Assembly: GCA_902773195.1 (NCBI GenBank)
Contig: CACYDL010000081.1
Location: 1-5,433 of the forward strand
From: an uncultured Lachnospiraceae bacterium
Lineage (GTDB): Bacteria > Bacillota_A > Clostridia > Lachnospirales > Lachnospiraceae
DNA: 5,433 nt
Reading direction: 5' to 3'
The position numbers were made by a program, and so were the translations under genes. The notes under the pieces were generated by a model, which was not told the origin of the DNA, searched no databases, and was given only the letters and a program-made list of their open reading frames with translations. Below, in pieces: positions 1-5,066 of this stretch. Each line of letters starts with the position of its first letter. Position 1 is the first letter of the stretch.

Positions 1-279
1 GAGATGCGGAAGCGAAAGCGCTTCAGCGAGATGGCCGAAGAGATGGACTCCGGAGTCAACATCGAAGCGGCGCTGGCCAACAGGGAACTGTCATTCAGGA
101 TCCACACAATTCTCCACAAGCTGGAGGAACCTTACCGGGAAGTCTTTAACCTCAGGGTCTTCGGTGAACTGTCATTCAGGGAAATAGGACAGATCTTCGA
201 GAAGACTGAGACCTGGGCGAGGGTCACCTTCCACAGGGCCAGATTAAAAATACAGGAAAGGATGGATGAAGATAGATGA
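1..279 (+). CDS. ECF-type RNA polymerase sigma factor, C-terminal half (5' end outside window)
   Basis: The frame is open from base 1, so the gene begins upstream. The ATG at 4 is internal, because 92 residues is about half of a usual ECF sigma factor (roughly 160-190). The visible part has a basic linker (RKRKR, fragment residues 3-7) and then sigma region 4 at about residues 31-84. Region 4 includes the core LEEPYREVFNLRVF and a helix-turn-helix around SFREIGQIFEKTETWARV (58-75) that reads the -35 element. The WARVTFHRAR stretch is typical of Firmicutes ECF factors that are paired with zinc-finger anti-sigma factors. Region 2 (-10 recognition, core binding) is not visible. Its stop overlaps the start of the anti-sigma gene by four bases (ATGA), so the two are translationally coupled. 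The target promoters and inducing signal cannot be read from this fragment. Confidence 0.92.
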   Translation, partial: EMRKRKRFSEMAEEMDSGVNIEAALANRELSFRIHTILHKLEEPYREVFNLRVFGELSFREIGQIFEKTETWARVTFHRARLKIQERMDEDR

Positions 280-1244
280 AAGAAACCTGCAGTATCGTTC
301 AGGACCTGCTTCCCCTCTACGTCGACGACGTCTGCAGCGAAAGCAGCCGGGAACTGGTCAGCCGCCACCTAGCGGAATGCCCCGACTGCAGCGCGGTTCT
401 CGCCAGGATGCAGGACCATGGCGTGGACCTCGCGCTCGAGCGGGAGAAGGCGGAGGTCATCTCTCATCAGAGAGCATTTTTCAAGCGGAAATCCGCAGCG
501 GCGGGTCTCGTTATCGCCGCCATTTTCATGATACCGGTCCTGGTCTGCCTGATTGTCAACCTCGTGAGCAACCGGACGCTGGACTGGTTCTTTATCGTAC
601 TCGCCTCGCTTCTGCTCGCCGCCTCGGTGATCGTGGTTCCGCTCATGGCGCCGAAGGACAAAGGGCTGTGGACGTTTGGACTGGGCACGGGGTCGCTGAT
701 CCTGCTGCTCGCGGTCGCCTGTATCTACAGCCGCGGAAACTGGTTCGCCGTCGCGACGTCGGCTGTCCTCTTCGGGTTATCGGTGGTGTTCCTGCCATTT
801 GTCCTTCGCAGCGAAGCGCTGAAGAAGTACGTCGGGAACCGCAGGGGACTTATATACATGGGGACGATCACGGCGCTCTACGCGATCATGCTGATCGTCA
901 TCGGGTTCTACGAGAAAGCCCCTGACTTCCCCGTGATCGCGGCACGCGTCTCCGTTCCGGTCATCCTGTTCATATGGATGCTGTTCGGAGTGAGCCGCTA
1001 TCTGAAGGCGGGACCGCTCCTCAAGGCGGGGATCTGCCTGATCCTCATCGGGGGCCTCATATTCGTGGCGGACACGCTGTTTCCCGCGCTTGCCGGGGAG
1101 GCCGTGGAATGGCCGTCATTCAGGCCGGGCGTATGGAATTATACAACAATCGACGCAAACGTCAGGTGGCTCACCCTGATCATCACCTGCGTCATCGGCG
1201 GAATTCTGATTATAACAAACATGATAAGGAGAAATAAAAAATGA
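276..1244 (+). CDS. Membrane-embedded zf-HC2 (ZAS-type) anti-sigma factor with about eight TM segments
   Basis: This 322-residue protein is probably the partner that sequesters the sigma factor encoded just upstream. Residues 1-38 form a zinc-binding anti-sigma domain, with Cys5 and Cys20 and the signature HLAECPDC (His31, Cys35, Cys38, i.e. Hx3CxxC). A short linker, charged at about 51-72, follows. The rest is hydrophobic, with predicted membrane spans near 75-97, 104-124, 132-151, 156-177, 191-212, 219-240, 248-267 and 297-316, and a basic tail (RRNKK). Many ZAS anti-sigma factors have a single span, so this polytopic C-terminus is notable; it may be the sensor. The start at 276 is chosen because the zinc-finger fold begins right after it and because it overlaps the sigma stop. 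The SD is only moderate (AAGGAT at 258-263), which fits coupled translation. The stop overlaps the next ATG (1241-1244). The function is inferred from family and context; the signal is unknown. Confidence 0.88.
   Translation: MKETCSIVQDLLPLYVDDVCSESSRELVSRHLAECPDCSAVLARMQDHGVDLALEREKAEVISHQRAFFKRKSAAAGLVIAAIFMIPVLVCLIVNLVSNRTLDWFFIVLASLLLAASVIVVPLMAPKDKGLWTFGLGTGSLILLLAVACIYSRGNWFAVATSAVLFGLSVVFLPFVLRSEALKKYVGNRRGLIYMGTITALYAIMLIVIGFYEKAPDFPVIAARVSVPVILFIWMLFGVSRYLKAGPLLKAGICLILIGGLIFVADTLFPALAGEAVEWPSFRPGVWNYTTIDANVRWLTLIITCVIGGILIITNMIRRNKK
1226..1232 (+). promoter_or_regulatory. Ribosome binding site of the DUF4097 gene
   Basis: AAGGAGA lies 8 bases before the ATG at 1241, inside the last codons of the anti-sigma gene. 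It supports that start and suggests strong translation of the third gene in addition to coupling through the ATGA overlap. Confidence 0.8.
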
Positions 1245-2089
1245 AAAAGACAGTGACAGCAGCACTCATCGGCACCATGGTCCTTGCGCTTGGCATCGGC
1301 TCCCTATCCGTCCCGGCGGGCGAAAAATGGAACAGGGGCGACACGGCCGTCAAAGCTGAGATCGACGACATCTCCATCGACTGGGCTTCAGGCAACGTCG
1401 ACGTCCTCTACGGGGAGGGCGATGCGGTTACGATCGAGACGACGCCGGCGGATCTCGACGAGGACGATAAGGCCGAGTGGAGGATGGACGGCACGAAGCT
1501 GAAGATCCGGGAGAAGTCGAAAGTCAGGATTTTCAACTTTTTCAGTCCCGAGAAGACGCTCACCGTGACGATTCCGAAGGGCAGGACCATGAAGGAACTC
1601 TCGATCGAGGTCGCGTCAGGAGAGGTCTTCTCCGAGGTCAACGCGGATGAGCTGGAGCTCGACTGCGCGTCAGGATCCCATGAGATCGTCCTCTCTGAAC
1701 CCGCGAAGAAGATCGATTTCGACGCGGCTTCAGGAAGCCTTCTGCTGACGGCCCCGAAGGCCGAAGAACTGGAATTACATCTCTCCTCCGGAAAAGCGGA
1801 TTTTACCGTGACAGAGGTCGGCGAATTTAAGATCGATATCGCCTCGGGGAGCATCAAAGGGAGAATGTCGTCCTTCTCCGAAGGGTCTATTGACGCAAGT
1901 TCCGGGGATGTCGATCTGTGGCTGCCCGCGGACGCCGGCTTCACGGCATCCGTTGACCAGGCTTCCGGAGATTTCAACAGCGATCTGGCGATGAAGATGC
2001 AGGGAAAGAAATATGTTTTCGGAGACGGGAGCGGGTCGCTCGACATTGAGACCGCGTCCGGGGACGTCATGATCCACGAGGCGAAGTAA
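1241..2089 (+). CDS. Exported DUF4097-family beta-strand repeat protein
   Basis: This 282-residue protein starts with a signal-peptide-like segment (MKK, hydrophobic to about residue 26, plausible cleavage after Val-Pro-Ala26). There is no lipobox Cys, so it is secreted or held by an uncleaved anchor. The mature part repeats a strand-turn unit with an A/S-S-G corner: xSG at 49, 125, 143, 163, 182, 201, 220, 241 and 272. From 125 to 241 the spacing is 18-21 residues, as expected of a right-handed beta-solenoid. This matches the DUF4097 family (often labelled putative adhesin). Members occur in Firmicutes envelope-stress operons; LiaG of Bacillus subtilis is a family member as I recall it. As third gene of a sigma / anti-sigma operon it is probably an extracytoplasmic effector or a modulator of the anti-sigma factor. 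The composition is acidic. No enzymatic motif is visible and the molecular role is unknown. Confidence 0.87.
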   Translation: MKKTVTAALIGTMVLALGIGSLSVPAGEKWNRGDTAVKAEIDDISIDWASGNVDVLYGEGDAVTIETTPADLDEDDKAEWRMDGTKLKIREKSKVRIFNFFSPEKTLTVTIPKGRTMKELSIEVASGEVFSEVNADELELDCASGSHEIVLSEPAKKIDFDAASGSLLLTAPKAEELELHLSSGKADFTVTEVGEFKIDIASGSIKGRMSSFSEGSIDASSGDVDLWLPADAGFTASVDQASGDFNSDLAMKMQGKKYVFGDGSGSLDIETASGDVMIHEAK

Positions 2090-2109
2090 GCGGGTTCATC
2101 CATAAAGCG

Positions 2110-2134
2110 GGCCGGGATTGTTGAAGTCCCGGCC
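2110..2134 (+). terminator. Perfect 8-bp hairpin after the sigma operon, possible weak terminator or processing site
   Basis: GGCCGGGA (2110-2117) pairs perfectly with TCCCGGCC (2127-2134) around a 9-base loop, 20 bases after the DUF4097 stop. No T-run follows (GATGCCTCTTCC), so intrinsic termination would be weak. It may instead protect the 3' end, or let transcription run on to the strong terminator at 2287-2345. Confidence 0.4.
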
Positions 2135-2157
2135 GATGCCTCTTCCGGAATCCGGGC

Positions 2158-2274
2158 ATGAAAAGGAGGATGGAAAGCATCAAAAGAAAACGGATGATTC
2201 TGGCGTTTACTGTTCTGATGATGTTTCGCCCGTTCGGCGCAGAGATTCTTCTGCTGATTCATTCTGTTTTCTAA
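2158..2274 (+). CDS. Small hydrophobic ORF (38 codons from ATG), doubtful gene
   Basis: The frame runs from ATG 2158 to TAA 2272-2274. Its product has a basic N-terminus (MKRRMESIKRKR) and a hydrophobic remainder with a single interruption, RPFGAE, then ILLLIHSVF. The layout is that of a one-span membrane miniprotein. It sits 68 bases after the DUF4097 stop on the same strand and ends just before the terminator at 2287, as a last operon gene would. The start is a problem. A strong SD (AAAGGAGG, 2162-2169) lies inside the ORF. ATG 2158 is upstream of it, ATG 2170 touches it with no spacing, and ATG 2194 is 24 bases away. Only an ATC at 2179 has good spacing (9 bases). It could be a real miniprotein with a non-standard start, a decayed gene, or chance. 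I do not recognise a family. Confidence 0.3.
   Translation: MKRRMESIKRKRMILAFTVLMMFRPFGAEILLLIHSVF
2162..2169 (+). promoter_or_regulatory. Strong Shine-Dalgarno-like sequence with no well-placed ATG/GTG/TTG
   Basis: AAAGGAGG is a near-perfect anti-16S match inside an intergenic spacer. None of the usual start codons lies 5-10 bases downstream; the in-frame codon at 9-base spacing is ATC (2179-2181). It suggests that something is, or once was, translated from here. Confidence 0.4.
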
Positions 2275-2286
2275 AAAACATGCAAA

Positions 2287-2345
2287 AAGCCGTGCCGTAC
2301 CAAAATGAGCATTTCATGATGGTACCGGCACGGCTTCCGTTTTTA
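2287..2345 (+). terminator. Strong bidirectional intrinsic terminator between converging genes
   Basis: The arm AGCCGTGCCGTACC (2288-2301) pairs with GGTACCGGCACGGCT (2321-2335), with one bulged G, and A2287/T2336 extend it. On the + strand TCCGTTTTTA follows. On the - strand the complement of 2272-2288 gives TTTTTGCATGTTTTTT directly after the hairpin. It therefore ends both the + strand sigma operon and the - strand deacetylase gene, whose stop codon lies 10 bases further right. Confidence 0.9.
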
Positions 2346-2355
2346 CGGGTGCCTT

Positions 2356-3807
2356 TTACGACGGATAGGATCCGAACTCGAAGCCTCTGGCCCTCGCGCC
2401 GTCGATGAAGTCCGCCAGCATCGCGGTGTTGGTGTCGGAGCTGGCGTGGAGCAGGAAGATCGCTCCGTTGTGGAGGCCCGCCAGCGCCTTCTGCAGCGAT
2501 TCGTCCACAGGCGGCTGATCGTCTTCATTGTAATCCACATAGGCGTAGGTCCAGAAGACGGCCTTGTACCCGAGATTGTTGACGAGTCCGAGGGACTGGT
2601 TGCTGTAGACGCCCTCCGGGAAGCGGAAGAGCTTCATCTCGTAGCCGAACTGATCCTTGATCTGATTGTGGAGCGTCATGATCTGGTCGGTCTCGGACTC
2701 GACGCCGATCGAGGGCATATTCGGATGCGTGCAGGTGTGGTTGCCGAGCTGGTGTCCCTCGTCAAGCATGCGCTGCACCAGTTCCGGCCGCTCGTCCGCG
2801 AAATACTTCGTCAGGAAGAAGGTGGCCGGGACGCCCTTTTCCGCCAGGGTGTCGAGAATCTTGATCGTGTTGTCGTTTCCGAAGCCCTCGTCCATCGTGA
2901 GGTAGATGGTCCTGTCCGAGGTGTCCTGGATCCAGTCTACGTCGAACTGGCCCCATTTGCTCTCGTACCACGCCCAGTCGGTCGGAATGTTGTTCTCGTC
3001 GCGGTTGTCGTTGGAGTAGCCGAAGCTGACCGCCTCGTTGTCGAGGGACTCGAGGTCCCAGGTCTGCGCCGCGGGCTTCTCCCCGGAGAGGAATTCCGAT
3101 TTGATGTACGCGGACTGGCCGTTGAAGTCGATCATCGTCCAGTCGCCGTCTTCTCCGGTCTTCGTGAAGCCCTGGCCCCTCTGGGCGGTGCCGAGCTTCT
3201 CGCCCTCCGTGCTGGCGGAGGCGCGGACGTTGACCGTGTCGGCGGTGACGTAGACTTCATCGCCTGACGCGGCGGCCTCTTCGACGCTGCCGGCTTCGGA
3301 GTCGGCGGAAGCGACCTCCTCCGCATCGGCGGGGGTGCTCGCCGCGGGCTCGACGGCCGGTTCGGCCGAGGAGATGGCGCCGCCTTCCGGGGAAGCGGCT
3401 GCCGGCACCGCGCTGCCGGTGGTGACGCCGTTGCCGTCGTAATTGTAGAGGTCGATGCCGTGTTCCGGATCATAGATCACGCCGGAAATGATATCGCCGT
3501 TCTTGACGGGCTCCGCAGTGACCGGCGTGACGGGGGTGGCGGAGGAGGTCTGTCCGTCCGCGCTGTCTCCCGCCGCGGCCGCGTCCTGGGACGCCGCGGC
3601 GTCGGAGGCGGCCGTCACGGTTCCCTGGGAAGCCGTTTCCTGATTTCCGCTCTTCGCGGAGCTTGCGCCGCCGAGGGAGAATCCCCTGTTTCCGCCCCTG
3701 TTGATCCCGACGATCAGCAGAAGCATCGCGACGGCCAGTATCACCGCGATCGCCGCGAGAAAGGCGATCAGCCCGCTGTGCTTCTTGTTCTTTCTGCTCT
3801 TTGCCAT
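2356..3807 (-). CDS. Membrane-anchored SH3b plus PdaA-like polysaccharide deacetylase (CE4/NodB)
   Basis: This 483-residue protein has a basic N-terminus (MAKSRKNKKH), one TM anchor (about 12-35), an Ala/Ser/Glu/Pro-rich linker (about 48-182), a bacterial SH3 domain (about 185-240, with VNVRASAS) and a C-terminal NodB domain (about 298-483). NodB motifs are YLTMDEG (catalytic Asp306, Glu307), NHTCTHP (metal ligands His357 and His361), RFPEG (395-399), VDYNEDDQ (424-431) and IFLLH (His454). The spacing and wording resemble B. subtilis PdaA, the spore-cortex muramic delta-lactam deacetylase, more than GlcNAc deacetylases such as PgdA. It probably deacetylates peptidoglycan outside the membrane, with SH3b binding the wall. 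The start at 3807 is chosen for its GGAGGTGA SD and the anchor that follows; the frame stays open far upstream only by chance. A sporulation role is uncertain, because its promoter looks vegetative. Confidence 0.9.
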   Translation of the reverse strand: MAKSRKNKKHSGLIAFLAAIAVILAVAMLLLIVGINRGGNRGFSLGGASSAKSGNQETASQGTVTAASDAAASQDAAAAGDSADGQTSSATPVTPVTAEPVKNGDIISGVIYDPEHGIDLYNYDGNGVTTGSAVPAAASPEGGAISSAEPAVEPAASTPADAEEVASADSEAGSVEEAAASGDEVYVTADTVNVRASASTEGEKLGTAQRGQGFTKTGEDGDWTMIDFNGQSAYIKSEFLSGEKPAAQTWDLESLDNEAVSFGYSNDNRDENNIPTDWAWYESKWGQFDVDWIQDTSDRTIYLTMDEGFGNDNTIKILDTLAEKGVPATFFLTKYFADERPELVQRMLDEGHQLGNHTCTHPNMPSIGVESETDQIMTLHNQIKDQFGYEMKLFRFPEGVYSNQSLGLVNNLGYKAVFWTYAYVDYNEDDQPPVDESLQKALAGLHNGAIFLLHASSDTNTAMLADFIDGARARGFEFGSYPS

Positions 3808-3814
3808 TCGAATG

Positions 3815-3822
3815 TCACCTCC
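3815..3822 (-). promoter_or_regulatory. Ribosome binding site that fixes the deacetylase start
   Basis: On the - strand GGAGGTGA (3822 to 3815) stands 7 bases before ATG 3807. It decides the start, because the same frame is open for more than 1.1 kb further upstream. Confidence 0.9.
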
Positions 3823-3912
3823 GGCCCGTAAGCGGCTGACGCCGGAAATCGGCGGCCGCGTCGGGGCAGTGTTCTCTGATCGGGTTACATAAAGTAATGA
3901 ATCATCCGGCCT

Positions 3913-3942
3913 ATCGTACCATTGAGAACGCCGGAGTGTCAA
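3913..3942 (-). promoter_or_regulatory. Sigma-A-type promoter for the deacetylase gene
   Basis: On the - strand there is a perfect TTGACA (3942-3937), an 18-bp spacer, and TACGAT (3918-3913, four of six matches to TATAAT). The predicted start near 3905 gives a leader of about 100 nt. The consensus -35 points to the housekeeping sigma rather than a sporulation sigma factor. Confidence 0.65.
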
Positions 3943-3955
3943 TGCCTGCGGGCGG

Positions 3956-3999
3956 CGTTCGTTCAGATCCGTTCGTTCAGATCCGGGACGGCGGATCCG
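3956..3999. repeat. 14-bp tandem repeat with a third GATCCG in register
   Basis: GTTCGTTCAGATCC is repeated perfectly at 3957-3970 and 3971-3984 (the period-14 match runs 3956-3985). The core GATCCG recurs at 3966, 3980 and 3994, exactly 14 bp apart; the third copy keeps only the core and a few other bases. The third core lies in the perfect palindrome GCGGATCCGC (3991-4000). The array starts 14 bp upstream of the leftward -35 and ends about 44 bp before the rightward -35. That position suits a regulator binding site between divergent promoters. A chance short duplication is the alternative. Confidence 0.7.
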
Positions 4000-4042
4000 C
4001 AGGCGCGCCGTGACACCGGATGCACCCGGGCGCAAAAAACGC

Positions 4043-4071
4043 TTGCGGGAAGGAGCGTCTCCGTTTATAAT
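4043..4071 (+). promoter_or_regulatory. Sigma-A-type promoter for the yczE-like gene
   Basis: A perfect TATAAT (4066-4071) lies 17 bp after TTGCGG (4043-4048, a weak -35 matching only TTG). An A6 tract (4034-4039) just upstream could add an UP-element effect. The predicted start near 4078 leaves a leader of about 115 nt. The weak -35 suggests dependence on an activator. Confidence 0.6.
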
Positions 4072-4098
4072 TTTCCGCGCCGGGTACAGCGGCCGGGA

Positions 4099-4121
4099 CG
4101 CGGGAGGCAGACGCCTCCGCG
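4099..4121 (+). other. Stem-loop in the GC-rich leader of the yczE-like gene
   Basis: CGCGGGAGGC (4099-4108) pairs with GCCTCCGCG (4113-4121) as nine base pairs with one bulged G and an AGAC loop. It lies about 20 nt into the predicted transcript and 73 nt before the start codon. No T-tract follows, so it is not a terminator, and no known riboswitch pattern is recognised. Confidence 0.5.
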
Positions 4122-4182
4122 GCAGCGGCGGCGCCCGGGGATGTATGACGGAAATGACATGAGCAGGGTTTTCTGAGATGAA

Positions 4183-4188
4183 AGGGAG
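4183..4188 (+). promoter_or_regulatory. Ribosome binding site of the yczE-like gene
   Basis: AGGGAG stands 6 bases before ATG 4195 and supports that start. The upstream frame is closed by a TGA at 4174-4176. Confidence 0.7.
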
Positions 4189-4194
4189 AGAAGT

Positions 4195-4872
4195 ATGTCG
4201 GGAGAGATGAAGAGGAGACTTGGTATGACGATCGCCGGCGTCCTCATCGCCGGCTTCAGCGTCGGCATGTTCCAGTTCTCCACGCTTGGCATGGATCCGT
4301 TCCAGGTGCTGGCGCACGGGATCTGGAACCAGATACAGTTCCTCGGAAACGGGGAGGGCGTGAGGCTGCTGAAGACCTTCGACGGGGCAAAAGAGGTGAT
4401 TTCCTTCGGGACGGTCTATATGGTCATCAACCTGGTTCTCCTGGCGGCGGATTTCTTCCTCGACAGGAAAAAGATCGGGATCGCGACGTTCATCAACCTG
4501 TTTCTGCTGGGATACGTCGTGGATTTCTCCTTCTCCTTCTGGAAGAGGACGATCCCGGCGCCTTCCCTTCCCGTCCGGGTCGTGTTTCTGCTTCTCGCGA
4601 TCGTGATCATGTGCTTCGCGTCGGCTCTCTATTTTACCGGAGACCTCGGCGTGTCCACCTACGACGCGATCGCGCTGGCGCTCTCCGAGCAGAAGAAATG
4701 GGATTTCCGGATCGTGAGGGTCACGACGGATCTCATCTGCACGGGGGCCGGATTCCTCTTCGGCATCGTTCCCGGGATCGGGACGATCGTGACGGCGTTC
4801 TTCATGGGGCCGCTGATCGAGTTCTTCAACCGCACGGCGGCAAGACCGATCCGGTACGGAAAAAGAAACTGA
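4195..4872 (+). CDS. YczE/YyaS/YitT-type integral membrane protein
   Basis: This 225-residue polytopic protein has likely spans near 10-30, 70-89, 95-115, 126-146, 174-190 and 193-212. Family hallmarks are LGMDPFQVLAHGIW (31-44) after the first span, the related LGVSTYDAIALALS (151-164) later on, which suggests an internal duplication, and the C-terminal GIVPGIGTIVTAFFMGPLIEFF (190-211). The length is normal for the family. The biochemical function is not established. In Bacillus amyloliquefaciens, YczE is reported as needed for bacillomycin D production, but nothing here suggests such a pathway. It is transcribed away from the deacetylase gene from its own promoter and ends before a strong hairpin at 4926, so it is probably monocistronic. 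The family call is firm; the role is unknown. Confidence 0.85.
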   Translation: MSGEMKRRLGMTIAGVLIAGFSVGMFQFSTLGMDPFQVLAHGIWNQIQFLGNGEGVRLLKTFDGAKEVISFGTVYMVINLVLLAADFFLDRKKIGIATFINLFLLGYVVDFSFSFWKRTIPAPSLPVRVVFLLLAIVIMCFASALYFTGDLGVSTYDAIALALSEQKKWDFRIVRVTTDLICTGAGFLFGIVPGIGTIVTAFFMGPLIEFFNRTAARPIRYGKRN

Positions 4873-4925
4873 ATCAGACCGGTGAACGAAACCGGGATGA
4901 ATCGGGATAGAGACGGAAACGAAGC

Positions 4926-4975
4926 GGGAGGCCGCGCTGAACATTGCTGCTCAGCGCGGCCTCCCCGTCTGTTTT
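4926..4975 (+). terminator. Perfect 15-bp hairpin terminator after the yczE-like gene
   Basis: GGGAGGCCGCGCTGA (4926-4940) pairs without mismatch with TCAGCGCGGCCTCCC (4951-4965) around a 10-base loop. It is followed by GTCTGTTTTC on the + strand, a short T-run. On the - strand the sequence after it (GCTTCGTTTCC) is moderately T-rich. It may therefore also stop the converging acidic-repeat gene. Confidence 0.82.
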
Positions 4976-4992
4976 CATCATGGATCCCGCCT

Positions 4993-5022
4993 GCCGGGCG
5001 GCGGATTTCTCCGCCTTCCGGC
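4993..5022. other. Second stem-loop between the converging genes
   Basis: GCCGG (4993-4997) pairs with CCGGC (5018-5022) and GGCGGA (5000-5005) with TCCGCC (5010-5015). A small internal loop separates the two stems and the loop is TTTC. It lies 45 bases downstream of the acidic gene's stop on the - strand. No T-tract follows on either strand, so a terminator role is doubtful. Confidence 0.5.
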
Positions 5023-5066
5023 TGACCTTTCCTGTCCGCGCTCACAGGGGGCGCGGCCGACTCCTA

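Larger units (their letters stand above)
3808..4194. other. Divergent intergenic control region
   Basis: This 387-bp gap without a credible gene separates the leftward deacetylase from the rightward yczE-like gene. From left to right it holds the deacetylase RBS and a leader of roughly 100 nt, the leftward promoter (3913-3942), a 14-bp tandem repeat with a third half-copy (3956-3999), a palindrome (3991-4000), an A6 tract (4034-4039), the rightward promoter (4043-4071), and a very GC-rich leader with a hairpin at 4099-4121. Frames open through it are shadows without SD sequences. Confidence 0.8.

Noticed and set aside
85..180. 15-base direct repeat GAACTGTCATTCAGG at 85-99 and 166-180
   Set aside because: Both copies lie in frame and encode ELSFR within the sigma factor. 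They most likely reflect codon preference on a chance peptide repeat, not a functional site.
266..925. 219-residue + strand ORF overlapping the anti-sigma gene in another frame
   Set aside because: It is Arg/Gly/Pro-rich shadow sequence. The 276-1244 frame has the zinc-finger motif and clean membrane spans.
1408..2262. 284-residue - strand ORF opposite the DUF4097 gene
   Set aside because: Its Ser/Pro-rich composition mirrors the repeated Ala-Ser-Gly codons of the real gene, and it runs through the hairpin and small ORF. No domain is recognisable.
2446..3267. 273-residue + strand ORF opposite the deacetylase
   Set aside because: It is the antisense shadow of a GC-rich gene: Val/Leu/Arg/Glu-rich, with no ribosome binding site and no recognisable domain, while the opposite strand codes for a clear CE4 enzyme.
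3885..3898. Short inverted repeat TTAC-ATAAA-GTAA in the deacetylase leader
   Set aside because: There are only four base pairs, too short to claim an operator or RNA structure without conservation data.
3922..4176. 84-codon + strand ORF in the divergent intergenic region
   Set aside because: It crosses both promoter regions and the repeat array, has no SD, and has an Arg/Pro/Gln-rich shadow composition.
3808..4944. Upstream extension of the deacetylase reading frame to an ATG near 4944 (862 residues in total)
   Set aside because: The extension is arginine/proline-rich, runs antisense to the yczE-like gene and through the promoter region, and has no homology sense. The SD and TM anchor place the start at 3807.
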